A stretch of DNA of 64,000 nt. Source: Paenibacillus soyae. GTDB taxonomy: Bacteria > Bacillota > Bacilli > Paenibacillales > Paenibacillaceae. The stretch spans positions 62,001-126,000 of the forward strand of contig NZ_JANIPJ010000002.1 in the NCBI RefSeq assembly GCF_024623455.1. The letters run 5' to 3'. The position numbers were made by a program, and so were the translations under genes. Under the pieces are notes generated by a model. It was not told where the DNA came from and did not search any database. It saw only the letters and a program-made list of their open reading frames with translations. Of the stretch, positions 16,340-24,331 are shown one piece after another; the first letter of the stretch is position 1, and every line of letters starts with the position of its first letter.

Positions 16340-16771
16340 TTAATCATCGGCCTGCTGCGCGTAACTAACCATCTTCTCCAATACATCGGTTGCGATTGCG
16401 GCCTCATCCGCATCCAGCTTGTTCAAATACGAGCCGATAATCTGCTCTCTCATCTCGTGTGCTTGGTTCAGGATTCGTTCTCCTTCTCCGGTTAGCTCGA
16501 CGAGAATGACTCTGCGATCCGCTGGATCGTTCGTTCGCTTCACGAATTCCGCCTTCTCGAGACGATCGATCATGACGGTTACCGCGCTGGGCTTCACTTC
16601 CAGCTTGTCGGCAAGCTCCGTCAACCGGCATTTTCCGCTTTCCCGGATATAGTGCAGCATATACATCTGCGTTCCCGTCACTTGCGAGTTCAAACGATCC
16701 ATGATCATCGATGCGAATAAACGATTCAGCTGCGTTACCGAACGTTGGAAACGGCTGGCGAGCGATGTCAT
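16340..16771 (-). CDS. MarR family transcriptional regulator
   Basis: A 143-residue winged-helix repressor. The MarR core is visible as TQMYMLHYIRESGKCRLTEL (helix pair), ADKLEVKPSAVTVMIDRLEK (recognition helix region) and FVKRTNDPADRRVILVELT (wing, with the conserved D-x-R). Such proteins dimerise and release DNA when bound by phenolic or lipophilic compounds. It is the first gene of a two-gene operon with the DHA2 exporter, and an AT-rich palindrome about 40-60 bp upstream of its start is a plausible self-regulatory operator. GGGGAG lies just before the ATG. Confidence 0.92.
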   Translation of the reverse strand: MTSLASRFQRSVTQLNRLFASMIMDRLNSQVTGTQMYMLHYIRESGKCRLTELADKLEVKPSAVTVMIDRLEKAEFVKRTNDPADRRVILVELTGEGERILNQAHEMREQIIGSYLNKLDADEAAIATDVLEKMVSYAQQADD

Positions 16772-16794
16772 CCGACTCCCCCCCCCTAATTCCT

Positions 16795-16840
16795 TAAGTA
16801 CTATATACTTTAGTTGTATATATTTAAACTATTTAAATAA
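16795..16840. promoter_or_regulatory. Candidate MarR operator and promoter region
   Basis: An AT-rich stretch upstream of the MarR gene holds a palindrome TAGTT-N11-AACTA (16811-16831) nested in overlapping TATA-rich repeats (ACTATATACTTTAG, TTTAAACTATTTAAA). MarR proteins usually bind 16-20 bp palindromes over their own promoters, so this is the best operator candidate. Confidence 0.5.
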
Positions 16841-16941
16841 TAGGCCCGATTCGAAGCTCTGTCAAGAGTATCCGATTGCAATCTTCTGGCAGTTAGGTTT
16901 AGCTTGCGTAATATTCGCCATAATAAGCAGCCGGTAACTCA

Positions 16942-16976
16942 AAAAAACTGCCTCCCGTAAAAAAACGGAAGACAGC
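16942..16976 (-). terminator. Intrinsic terminator of the ehu-ect operon
   Basis: A hairpin on the minus strand (CTGTCTTCCGT against ACGGGAGGCAG) followed by seven T, 16 bp after the UPF0316 stop. It is the only convincing terminator downstream of the ehu-ect genes. Confidence 0.82.
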
Positions 16977-16991
16977 TATGCGCATCCTATT

Positions 16992-17516
16992 TTATTTCTC
17001 CAGCAGCTTGGCCCAGAAACCGCCGCGGAAGTGCCTCGGTTCATGCGAAATAACAAAAGCCTTGGGCGCCGTTGCCGAGATGGCGTCAAGCAATCGCTTC
17101 TCCGCGCTTCGCTTCACGAGCACCTGCATGATGAGTCGCGGGCCGTTGCGTCCTTCCCCCTGCCATACCGTGACGCCGTAACCGCTCGCTCTAAGCTGAT
17201 CCGGGAGATTGGTATTGACCGTGTCGGCAATGACTTGCACAACAGAGTAACCGAGAGCCAGCGCTTCCTCAATGCGGCTTCCCAGGAATACGCCTAGTCC
17301 GAATCCAATGCAATACGCGGCGATGTAGATCGGGCTGGACAAATTGTCCAGCACGATCTGAAGCCCGATCAAATAGATGAACACTTCGACCATCGAGAGT
17401 AATGAGGCGGCAAGCCGCTTGGCTTTGATGACAAGAATAAGCCGCAGGGTAAAGATCGAAACATAGGTAATGTTTATTCCCAAGATAAGGGCGATAATGA
17501 GTGCGGGATTCGTCAC
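16992..17516 (-). CDS. UPF0316 membrane protein (YebE-like, DUF5698/DUF2179)
   Basis: A 174-residue membrane protein with three N-terminal helices (residues about 5-27, 40-58 and 63-82) and a C-terminal cytoplasmic DUF2179-type domain (YGVTVWQGEGRNGPRLIMQV; then a last strand with HEPRHFRGGF). The family matches B. subtilis YebE; its function is unknown, though DUF2179 domains occur in putative sensors of small ligands. It starts with GTG, and the TAG of ectD shares a base with that GTG (TAGTG), so translation is probably coupled to the hydroxyectoine gene. Whether it has a role in osmoadaptation is open. Confidence 0.85.
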   Translation of the reverse strand: MTNPALIIALILGINITYVSIFTLRLILVIKAKRLAASLLSMVEVFIYLIGLQIVLDNLSSPIYIAAYCIGFGLGVFLGSRIEEALALGYSVVQVIADTVNTNLPDQLRASGYGVTVWQGEGRNGPRLIMQVLVKRSAEKRLLDAISATAPKAFVISHEPRHFRGGFWAKLLEK

Positions 17517-18409
17517 TAGGAACGAGTCGCGATATAGCCGGGTCTCGGTTGTTGTCCGGAGAAGGGCTCGCGCAGTTTATTTTCCACGCTGTTGTAGACC
17601 ATAAACACATTGCTGCGCGAGTACGGCGAAATATTGCTGCTGGAGCCGTGCATCACATTACAATCGAAGAGCAGCACGGAACCGGCTTCACCGATCGGCA
17701 TTTGAATGCCGTTCTCATCTGCCAGCGCCTTCAGGCTGTCCTGGTCCGGGACGCCGTATTCCTGCTTGCGAAGCGATTCCTTGAAGTGATTGTCCGGCGT
17801 TTGGCCGACGCAGGAAATGAACGTTTTGTGCGAGCCCGGGATAATCATTAGCGGTCCGTTGTAAGGATGGTTATCCGTGAGCGCGATGGAGCAGCTAAGC
17901 GCCCGCATATTCGGCATGCCGTCCTCCACATGCCACGTCTCGAAGTCGGAATGCCAATAAAATTCCTTGCCCGTGAAGCCCGGCTTGTAGTTAATGCGCG
18001 ATTGGTGAATATAAGTATCCGAACCAAGCAGATAGTTCATGATCGAGACGAGTCGAGGGTGCTTCGACAGGCTTTGGAAAATGTCATTGTTCTCGTGCAC
18101 CGCGAAGATCGAGCGCACCTCCTTGCTCTGAGGCTCGCGGATGACATGGGACGCCTCCTGGTCGCGGTACGCCTCTTGCAGACGGCTCAATTCTTCGCGC
18201 CATACGTTAAGCTCCGTTTCGTTGAAGAAATCCTCGAGGAACAGGTAACCGTTCTGCTCGTAGAAATCGGACTGTTCCTTCGTTAGCGGACTGTCAGCCG
18301 TCCAGGTGCTGTACACCACGGGATCCTTGCGCTCCGAGCGCCCCGGCTTGTCGGCTAACCTTGATGGATAACGATCGATCGTCTGCTCTTTCGTCAATTT
18401 TTGGCTCAT
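17516..18409 (-). CDS. ectD: Ectoine hydroxylase
   Basis: A 297-residue Fe(II)/2-oxoglutarate dioxygenase that hydroxylates ectoine to 5-hydroxyectoine in the cytoplasm, consuming O2 and releasing CO2 and succinate. The diagnostic EctD stretch is FYWHSDFETWHVEDGMP, with iron ligands His153 and Asp155 and the third ligand His254 in NVMHGSSSN; Arg265 in YSRSNVF is the likely 2-oxoglutarate anchor. Length matches the family. GGAGGTACATATCT precedes the ATG. It is the last of the four biosynthetic genes, 96 bp after ectC, and overlaps the start of the UPF0316 gene by one base. Confidence 0.97.
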   Translation of the reverse strand: MSQKLTKEQTIDRYPSRLADKPGRSERKDPVVYSTWTADSPLTKEQSDFYEQNGYLFLEDFFNETELNVWREELSRLQEAYRDQEASHVIREPQSKEVRSIFAVHENNDIFQSLSKHPRLVSIMNYLLGSDTYIHQSRINYKPGFTGKEFYWHSDFETWHVEDGMPNMRALSCSIALTDNHPYNGPLMIIPGSHKTFISCVGQTPDNHFKESLRKQEYGVPDQDSLKALADENGIQMPIGEAGSVLLFDCNVMHGSSSNISPYSRSNVFMVYNSVENKLREPFSGQQPRPGYIATRS

Positions 18410-18505
18410 AGATATGTACCTCCTAAAGTTTTATGATCATAAATCGGAATACTTCGTGTTGGGGAATAAAACTGCTTCGTAAGCAATTGCTTTGTTTTGC
18501 TTTTA

Positions 18506-18898
18506 TCAAGCCTTCGTCTCCTCCGGCAACGGGTACACGCCGTCCTTATCGTGGACCTCCGTACCGGTCAGCGGCGGGTTGAACACGCATACCATCCGCA
18601 GCTGGGACCGGGCGCGGAGATAATGCTTCTCGTGTCCGTCGAGCGCATAGAGCGTTCCCGGCTTGATAGGGTACGTCTCCCCTCCAATCACTTCGATTTC
18701 GCCTTCGCCTTCGATGCAATAGACGGCTTCGACATGATTCCGATACCAGATAAGCGTTTCCGTGCCGGCCTTAATAATCGTGTCGTGCATCGAGAAGCCC
18801 ATGTTGTCCTTCTTCAGCAGCAGGCGTCGCGAATTCCATGTCAGCGTGTCAATATCGTCCTTCGTATGAAGGACATCCTCCAAATGTTTAACGATCAA
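18506..18898 (-). CDS. ectC: L-ectoine synthase
   Basis: A cupin-fold cyclase that closes N-gamma-acetyl-diaminobutyrate into ectoine. Read from the TTG at 18898 it is 130 residues and begins [10 protein letters not shown], the normal EctC start and length. With this numbering, the iron ligands known for Paenibacillus lautus EctC (Glu57, Tyr84, His92) fall exactly on E in NHVEAVY, Y in GTLYALDG and H in EKHYL. An in-frame ATG at 18910 abuts AAAGG too closely and would break the family start; GGGG lies 6 nt before the TTG. It is 37 bp downstream of ectB and 96 bp upstream of ectD. Confidence 0.96.
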   Translation of the reverse strand: MIVKHLEDVLHTKDDIDTLTWNSRRLLLKKDNMGFSMHDTIIKAGTETLIWYRNHVEAVYCIEGEGEIEVIGGETYPIKPGTLYALDGHEKHYLRARSQLRMVCVFNPPLTGTEVHDKDGVYPLPEETKA

Positions 18899-18935
18899 TG
18901 TAAACCCCATCCTTTCGCAGAAATGATTGGTGCTA

Positions 18936-20258
18936 TTATGAAGATTTTGTCTGAAGCAGCTCGCCCGGCTTCGCCGGCGCAAATAATTGCTGCAGGGCGG
19001 CTTCAAGCTTATTGAGGCCTTCCTTCAGCACTGAAGCTTCGATCGTCAGCGGCGGCATCAGCTTCGCGACCTCGTCGCTCGGTCCCGAGGTTTCCATAAT
19101 CAATCCCTTATCGAAGCAAACTCCGCATAGCTTGGAGGCTTCCTCCGGATTCTTGAACACGAGCCCTTGAATCAGCCCTTTGCCTCGAATTTCCGAGATC
19201 TTGCCGCTATATCGCGACGCCATTCGGTTCAAAAACGCGGAGATCGTTTTCGCGTGCGCGTCGATCTGCTTCTCCAGTTCATCGTTGCTCCAGTAGTGAA
19301 GCGCCTCCGTCGCCGCGACGAATCCCAGATTATTGCCTCGGAAGGTGCCGTTGTGCTCCCCCGGATTCCAGATGTCATGCTCGGGTCGAAGCAGCGTGAT
19401 CGCCATAGGCAAGCCATAGCCGCCGATCGATTTGGACAGACAGACGATATCCGGCCGAATGCCCGACTTCTCGAAGCTGAAGAACGTGCCGGTACGGCCG
19501 CAGCCCATCTGTACGTCGTCGACGATGAGCAGAATGCCGTGCTCGCGGCAGATGCGTTCCAGATTGCGCAGCCACTTGTCGCTCGCGCCGTTCAAGCCCC
19601 CTTCTCCCTGAAGCGTCTCGAGAATGACGGCCGCCGGAAGATCAAGACCGCTTCCGGAATCGAGAATCATCTTCTCAAGCAAGGAAGTCGTATCGACAAG
19701 CGGCCCCAGATAGCCGTCATACGGCATGAAGGTCGTACCCGTGAGCGGCACGCCCGAGCCGCCTCGCTTGTAGGCATTGCCCGTCGCCGCGAGCGAACCG
19801 AGCGACATGCCGTGGAACGCGTTCGTGAAGCAGACGACATTCGTGCGCCCCGTTACCTTGCGAGCGATCTTCAGCGCGCTTTCCACGGAGTTGGTGCCGG
19901 TCGGTCCCGGGAACATGACCTTGTACTTCATTCCGCGCGGCTCCAGGATCGTATTCTGGAACGTCAACAGGAATTTCTCCTTGGCCTCGGTCGCCATGTC
20001 CAAGCTGTGCGTGATGCCGTCTTGCAGCAAATATTCAACCAGCTTGGAGCGGATCCGCTTATTGTTGTGACCGTAATTAAGCGCGCCCGCGCCGGCGAAA
20101 AAATCGATGTACTCCCGGTTGTCCCGGTCCACCAGCTTCGCGTTGCTCCCTTTGGCGAATACCGTTTTGAAGCTTCTGCAATAGGTTCTCACCTCGGATT
20201 CCAGCTGATCGAATACTTGCAGCTTGGATTTCTTGCCCTCTTGTTTAATAGCGTTCAT
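18936..20258 (-). CDS. ectB: Diaminobutyrate--2-oxoglutarate transaminase
   Basis: A 440-residue PLP-dependent class III aminotransferase that makes L-2,4-diaminobutyrate from aspartate semialdehyde and glutamate, the first committed step to ectoine. The Schiff-base lysine is Lys276 in [14 protein letters not shown]. Other class III features are [28 protein letters not shown] and [12 protein letters not shown]. The ATG at 20258 ([10 protein letters not shown]) has AAGGAGG 8 nt upstream; an open frame continues further upstream but lacks support. It lies 71 bp after ectA, a gap holding two near-identical 16-bp repeats that form hairpins. Confidence 0.96.
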   Translation of the reverse strand: MNAIKQEGKKSKLQVFDQLESEVRTYCRSFKTVFAKGSNAKLVDRDNREYIDFFAGAGALNYGHNNKRIRSKLVEYLLQDGITHSLDMATEAKEKFLLTFQNTILEPRGMKYKVMFPGPTGTNSVESALKIARKVTGRTNVVCFTNAFHGMSLGSLAATGNAYKRGGSGVPLTGTTFMPYDGYLGPLVDTTSLLEKMILDSGSGLDLPAAVILETLQGEGGLNGASDKWLRNLERICREHGILLIVDDVQMGCGRTGTFFSFEKSGIRPDIVCLSKSIGGYGLPMAITLLRPEHDIWNPGEHNGTFRGNNLGFVAATEALHYWSNDELEKQIDAHAKTISAFLNRMASRYSGKISEIRGKGLIQGLVFKNPEEASKLCGVCFDKGLIMETSGPSDEVAKLMPPLTIEASVLKEGLNKLEAALQQLFAPAKPGELLQTKSS

Positions 20259-20272
20259 GTTTGTTGTCCTCC

Positions 20273-20328
20273 TTTTGCGAAGCAAAACATGCTTCGATAG
20301 CATCCGGTTCTTTTTTGCGAAACAAAAC
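20273..20328 (-). repeat. Paired TTTTGCGAA-CAAAAC repeats between ectA and ectB
   Basis: Two copies of a 16-mer (TTTTGCGAAGCAAAAC at 20273-20288 and TTTTGCGAAACAAAAC at 20313-20328) differ at one base and lie 40 bp apart. The first is a hairpin (TTTTGC-GAA-GCAAAA) whose minus-strand end touches the ectB Shine-Dalgarno. A smaller hairpin, ATGCT-atcga-AGCAT, lies between them. They could tune ectB translation or mRNA stability. Confidence 0.65.
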
Positions 20329-20329
20329 T

Positions 20330-20857
20330 TCAATCGCGCCTCGGGCGCCGACCCGCCGGCAGCTGAATCGGCCCGATGCGCAGCAGAAGCTCGGCTTCGT
20401 GAGACTCCGGGAACAGATCCGTTCCGTATTGCTCGGATATGCCGCATTCCGCGCCGAGCGTCTTCGCCAATCTTATGAACAGCTGGCGGGATGCGATATT
20501 GTCCGGACCGACCGTGGCCTCGACGTAGCGGATATCCTGATTCTCTTCGCGGCTCAGCAGCTCGTTCAGAAGCTTGCTGCCGATACCGTTACCGCGAAGG
20601 ATCGGATCGACCGCGATTTGCCAGACGAACAGCGTCTGCGGCTCGGACGGCTTGCGGAACGCGGAGACGAATCCGAGCGTCCGCTCATCCTCCTTAACGA
20701 CGCAGCAAGTGTCCCGGAACATATCGCATAACATGATGTAGCTGTAAGCCGAATTGACGTCCAGGCCGCCCGACCGTTTCACGAGCTTCCACACGGACTG
20801 CCCGTCGGATGCATCCGGCTTGCGGCAGGATAGTTGTGCCTCGTTTTTGTCGATCAA
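20330..20857 (-). CDS. ectA: L-2,4-diaminobutyrate N-acetyltransferase
   Basis: A 175-residue GNAT enzyme that acetylates the gamma-amino group of L-2,4-diaminobutyrate with acetyl-CoA, giving the EctC substrate. Family features are VWKLVKRSGGLDVNSAYSY near the N-terminus, VWQIAVDPILRGNGIGSKLL (acetyl-CoA loop), and the tail HEAELLLRIGP. I place the start at the TTG at 20857 because GGAGG lies 8 nt upstream; the TTG at 20872 overlaps that site. It follows ehuA by 25 bp and precedes ectB. The position and order ectA-ectB-ectC make the assignment secure. Confidence 0.95.
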   Translation of the reverse strand: MIDKNEAQLSCRKPDASDGQSVWKLVKRSGGLDVNSAYSYIMLCDMFRDTCCVVKEDERTLGFVSAFRKPSEPQTLFVWQIAVDPILRGNGIGSKLLNELLSREENQDIRYVEATVGPDNIASRQLFIRLAKTLGAECGISEQYGTDLFPESHEAELLLRIGPIQLPAGRRPRRD

Positions 20858-20882
20858 CGTTAACTCCTCCAAACTTCTCGTT

Positions 20883-21710
20883 TTACAGGAAACGGCTCAA
20901 GAACGATTGCAGCCGCTCGCTTTGGGGCCGGTCGAAGATGTCTGCCGGCTTGCCCTGCTCGACAATGAGACCATCCGCGCCGAATATGACGCGGTCCGCG
21001 ACTTCCCGGGCGAAGTCCATCTCGTGCGTTATAAGCATCATCGCGGTATCGCCCTGGAGCGCAACCTCCTTGATGACCTCCAGCACTTCGCCGACCAGCT
21101 CGGGATCGAGCGCCGAGGTCACCTCGTCGAAGACGACGACCTTCGGCCTCATGACGAGCGCCCTCGCGATGGCGACCCGCTGCTTCTGTCCGCCCGACAG
21201 CTGCGACGGATAATTGTCCAGCTTGGCGGACAGGCCTACCTTATCCAGCATTTCCTCGGCGCGGGCGTTCGCTTCGTCGGCGCCCAGCTTCAGCACGGAC
21301 GTCAGGGCCAGCGTCACGTTGCGCCGAACCGTCAGATGAGGGAACAGGTTGAAATGCTGGAAGACCATGCCCACCTTCTCCCTCATGCGACGAAGATGCT
21401 TTTCGTTCGCGGGGACGAGACGTCCCTTCTTGTCCTCGCGATGCCAGAGCGGCTCGCCGTCGATCGTAATCATCCCGCTCGTCGGCTGATCAAGCGTCAT
21501 CAGCATCCGGCCCAGCGTCGTTTTCCCCGAGCCGCTCGGACCGATCAGGGCAAGCTTCTCCCCCGCATGAAGCGTAAGATCGATGCCCTTGATTACTTCC
21601 AGCTCGCCGAATGATTTCGTTACCTTGCGATATTCGACGAGGGGCGCAGCAGCAGGCTCTGATTGTACCTCGCTCTGCCGCCCCTCTTCCTTTTCTTGCA
21701 TCACTATCAT
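20883..21710 (-). CDS. ehuA: Ectoine/hydroxyectoine ABC transporter ATP-binding protein
   Basis: A 275-residue ATPase of the polar amino acid uptake (PAAT) family, energising import through EhuC/EhuD. It shows Walker A GPSGSGKTT, Q-loop VFQHFNLFPH, signature LSGGQKQR, Walker B VVVFDEVTSALD and H-loop ITHEM. The N-terminal 25 residues are an acidic extension. The ehuA assignment is from context: it lies between an amino-acid-type permease pair with a binding protein and ectABCD, the same content as the rhizobial ehuABCD locus. GGAGG lies 8 nt before the ATG. Other PAAT importers would look the same in isolation. Confidence 0.85.
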   Translation of the reverse strand: MIVMQEKEEGRQSEVQSEPAAAPLVEYRKVTKSFGELEVIKGIDLTLHAGEKLALIGPSGSGKTTLGRMLMTLDQPTSGMITIDGEPLWHREDKKGRLVPANEKHLRRMREKVGMVFQHFNLFPHLTVRRNVTLALTSVLKLGADEANARAEEMLDKVGLSAKLDNYPSQLSGGQKQRVAIARALVMRPKVVVFDEVTSALDPELVGEVLEVIKEVALQGDTAMMLITHEMDFAREVADRVIFGADGLIVEQGKPADIFDRPQSERLQSFLSRFL

Positions 21711-21725
21711 GGCGTGAACCTCCTT

Positions 21726-22388
21726 TTACGCGGCCCGCTTCCGCATCCAGCGCTTCTGCAGCCTCGATATCGCAAGCGACATGAGCAAGCTGCCCACGAT
21801 GAAGATCACGCCCGTGATCGTGTAGGGCTCGAAAACGCGATAAGAGACCGAAATTTCGTTTTTGGCGCGAAGCAGCAGTTCAATGTAAGTGATAGCCGAC
21901 AAGGTCGGCGTCTCCTTGAAGATGACGATTAAGTAATTGCCCATGATCGGCACGACCGGCGGTATCGCCTGAGGCAGGATGACCGAGAACCACGTTCTTC
22001 TTTTCGAGAAGTTTAGCGCCGTGGAAGCCTCCCACTGTCCTTTCGCCACGCCGTCGATACCGGAGCGGTAGACCTCGGACATATAGGTCGAGTAGTGCAG
22101 CCCAAGTCCGAGAACGCCGGTCAGGAACGCCGTCATCGAGAACGGCGTAATCATGGGCAGGCTGTAGTAGAGAAAAAACAATTGCACGAGCAGCGGCGTG
22201 CTGCGGATAAAATGAACGAATGCCTTCGTCGCGTTCCGGACGATGGTCAATCTCGACCTGATCAGCGCCGCGAACGCCAAGCCGAGCACGGCCGCCAGGA
22301 CGAAGCCGCCTAAGGTGGCGAGCAGCACGTTCGGAATAGCTTTGAGCAGAATCCCGGTTACTTCCGCCGCGTAATCCCAATCCCACAT
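21726..22388 (-). CDS. ehuD: Ectoine/hydroxyectoine ABC transporter permease
   Basis: A 220-residue PAAT-family inner-membrane permease with about five helices. The N-terminal hallmark is GILLKAIPNVLLATLGGFVLA and the mid segment FIRSTPLLVQLFFLYYSLP; the EAA-like cytoplasmic loop is around EASTALNFSKRRTWFSVILPQAIP, which docks on the ATPase. It would form a heterodimer with the EhuC-type permease encoded 8 bp upstream and use EhuA, whose gene follows 16 bp downstream. GGAGGTGACGTTAAC precedes the ATG. Substrate specificity is inferred from the neighbouring ect genes. Confidence 0.84.
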   Translation of the reverse strand: MWDWDYAAEVTGILLKAIPNVLLATLGGFVLAAVLGLAFAALIRSRLTIVRNATKAFVHFIRSTPLLVQLFFLYYSLPMITPFSMTAFLTGVLGLGLHYSTYMSEVYRSGIDGVAKGQWEASTALNFSKRRTWFSVILPQAIPPVVPIMGNYLIVIFKETPTLSAITYIELLLRAKNEISVSYRVFEPYTITGVIFIVGSLLMSLAISRLQKRWMRKRAA

Positions 22389-22395
22389 GTTAACG

Positions 22396-23046
22396 TCACC
22401 TCCATGCCGTCATTCTGCGTTCCAGCCAATTGATGGGCAGCGAAATGCAGGAGGAGAGCGCATAATAGATGAGAAGCAGCAGTCCGAAGATCACCGGAGT
22501 GTCATTGTAATAATTGTTCCTCAGGATCATCGCCTCGTACGTCAAATCCGACATCGTGATGAAATAGACGAGCGAGGTCGACTTCAGCATCTCGATCCAC
22601 AGATTGCCCATCGGGGGCAGCATGCGGACGATCGCCTGAGGCAGTACGATCTGAACGAGCCGCCTGAACGGGGACAAATTTAGCGCGATCGAGGCCTCGT
22701 ACTGTCCGCTCGGGATCGCTTGGATGGAGCTCCGCACGATCTCCCCGCCATACGCACCGATATTTAGGCCGATTGCCAGCACGGCTGACCAAGTTTTCGA
22801 CAACTCGACCCCCGCGATCGGCAAAGCGAAATATACCCAGAACAGCAGCACGAGAAGAGAAGCCGCGCGGAACAATTCGATATACCCGGCCGCGATCAAG
22901 CGCACCAGAGCGAACGTTGACGTTCTGCCAAGACCCGACAGCATGGCGAGCGCCATCGCCAGCACGCCGGACAGCAGCGTAATCTTGACCGTGACTAGCG
23001 CGCCCTGTCCAAGGAACGGCAGCCACTTCAGTACCGTCTCCAGCAC
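22396..23046 (-). CDS. ehuC: Ectoine/hydroxyectoine ABC transporter permease
   Basis: A 216-residue PAAT-family permease, partner of EhuD. Characteristic segments are the N-terminal FLGQGALVTVKITLLSGVLA, the conserved ELFRAASLLVLLFWVYFALP and the EAA loop EASIALNLSPFRRLVQIVLPQAI. It begins with GTG one base after the ehuB stop codon (TAA-C-GTG), with no clear Shine-Dalgarno of its own, so it is probably translated by reinitiation after ehuB. The assignment as ectoine permease is by context. Confidence 0.84.
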   Translation of the reverse strand: MLETVLKWLPFLGQGALVTVKITLLSGVLAMALAMLSGLGRTSTFALVRLIAAGYIELFRAASLLVLLFWVYFALPIAGVELSKTWSAVLAIGLNIGAYGGEIVRSSIQAIPSGQYEASIALNLSPFRRLVQIVLPQAIVRMLPPMGNLWIEMLKSTSLVYFITMSDLTYEAMILRNNYYNDTPVIFGLLLLIYYALSSCISLPINWLERRMTAWR

Positions 23047-23047
23047 G

Positions 23048-23950
23048 TTACGCTTCGCAAAGCTGCTGGGCCGTCATATCGCCCGGAAGCTCCTGCTCCG
23101 TGAATCCGAATGGCTGCAATATTTCCAGAAGCTCGCCGCTTTCCTTCATCTTGGCCAGCTCGGCGTTGAACGCGTCGCGGAACGACGTGTCTTCCATTCG
23201 GAACGCCGTGGCGCCATAGCCCCTTACGCTTTTGCCGTCAACGACCGGCTGCTCGAAATCCATGACGCGCTCGATGCTGGAGTCCGCCGCTTCGTCAAGC
23301 CGGGATTGCAGCGCAGGACCCGTCATCGTCATCGCGTCCGCCCGGCCCGTCTGCAGCGCGCTGATCGCGTCGTCTTGGTTCTGCACGATGACCATCTGGC
23401 TTTCGGCGACGCCTGACGCTTCGAGATATCCGATCTCCACCGCGCCCGCCATGACGGCGACTTTGGCGTCTTTATTTTCGGCAATCGCCTTGTAGCTGTT
23501 CAGCGCTAGCGGATTGCCCGCTTTCACGGCCAAGCCTTCACCGATGCTGTATTCCGGATCCGCGAACAGCACCGCTTGACAGCGGTCCGGATTAATGAAC
23601 ATTCCCGCCGTAATCATATCGAACCGCTCGGCGTTCAGCCCCGCAATTAAGGCAGAAAATTCAGAAATTTCACCGCGCATTTCTTTAATGCCTAAGCGCT
23701 CCAGGATGACTCGCGCGATTTCGACCGCTTCGCCAGTCAGCTCCCCGTTCTCGTCTTTGTACGCGTACGGATTTTCGCCCGCGAAGCCGATCGTCACGTA
23801 CCCTTGCTCCACCGCTTTCTCCAGGGTGGTCTTGCTTTCCCCCGCGTTACCGCCATTGCCGCCGGAGGCGGTGTTGCCTCCGTTCCCGCCGCATGCGCTC
23901 AATAGTAGAGCGGGCAGCAGTAGCAGAATGGCCAGCCATTTCCTTTGCAC
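23048..23950 (-). CDS. ehuB: Ectoine/hydroxyectoine-binding lipoprotein
   Basis: A 300-residue extracellular solute-binding protein (family 3). The signal peptide RKWLAILLLLPALLLSAC ends in lipobox LSAC, then a Gly/Asn linker. The mature part reads VEQGYVTIGFAGENPYAY, FDMITAGMFINPDRCQAVLFA and ends PFGFTEQELPG, the EhuB style of PAAT binding protein. It starts at GTG 23950, with GGGG 6 nt upstream; the open frame extends to 24118 without support. It captures ectoines at the outer membrane face for EhuCD. Being first in the operon, it follows the regulatory region at 23951-24284. Confidence 0.87.
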   Translation of the reverse strand: MQRKWLAILLLLPALLLSACGGNGGNTASGGNGGNAGESKTTLEKAVEQGYVTIGFAGENPYAYKDENGELTGEAVEIARVILERLGIKEMRGEISEFSALIAGLNAERFDMITAGMFINPDRCQAVLFADPEYSIGEGLAVKAGNPLALNSYKAIAENKDAKVAVMAGAVEIGYLEASGVAESQMVIVQNQDDAISALQTGRADAMTMTGPALQSRLDEAADSSIERVMDFEQPVVDGKSVRGYGATAFRMEDTSFRDAFNAELAKMKESGELLEILQPFGFTEQELPGDMTAQQLCEA

Positions 23951-24140
23951 GTTGTACCCCAACCTTTCTTTGTTTTTTTGAACACTTAAAAGGCTAACAT
24001 GAATAGCGCTGGAGGTCATTTCCAGTAATTTGGGATAATCCACCGTATAATGTGCTCTCTGCGGCAGAGGGGAGCTGACCTGCCCTCTCCTCCTTTTTCC
24101 TGCCATATCCTGCCTCATGGTAGCGGAAAAGGCGGTTTAC

Positions 24141-24161
24141 ATAACATCTGAACTATGTTAT
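24141..24161. promoter_or_regulatory. Palindrome upstream of ehuB
   Basis: A perfect inverted repeat ATAACAT-N7-ATGTTAT about 190 bp upstream of ehuB, in the 333-bp AT-rich gap that must contain the operon promoter. Candidate operator for an osmotic or ligand-responsive regulator; no regulator gene is adjacent. Confidence 0.45.
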
Positions 24162-24231
24162 ATAAGACAAACTTATAAATAAAACCCTTCAAGATCGAAC
24201 TTACAGTTCATAAATAAAGCTTATAAAAAAT

Positions 24232-24250
24232 TTGTCGACAATTTCGACAA
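24232..24250. promoter_or_regulatory. Palindrome with two Spo0A-box-like half sites upstream of ehuB
   Basis: Perfect inverted repeat TTGTCGA-N5-TCGACAA. The second arm extends to TTTCGACAA, whose complement TTGTCGAAA matches the 0A-box core TGTCGAA; the first arm is one base off. It lies between the lhr terminator and the ehuB promoter region. Confidence 0.4.
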
Positions 24251-24284
24251 TTATAATCGTCAAACCAAAGCTTCATTCGCCGTA

Positions 24285-24320
24285 CAAAAAAAGAGACAAG
24301 CATCGTCGCTTGTCCCTCTC
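24285..24320 (-). terminator. Intrinsic terminator of lhr
   Basis: Hairpin GACAAGC-gacgat-GCTTGTC with flanking AGAGG/CTCT pairing and seven T on the minus strand, 12 bp after the helicase stop codon. Confidence 0.88.
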
Positions 24321-24331
24321 AATTGCCTTCC

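Noticed and set aside
19167..20300. A 377-codon open frame on the plus strand opposite ectB
   Set aside because: It mirrors codon structure of ectB, has no ribosome-binding site, and its Arg/His-rich translation resembles no protein. It is an antisense shadow frame in GC-rich DNA.
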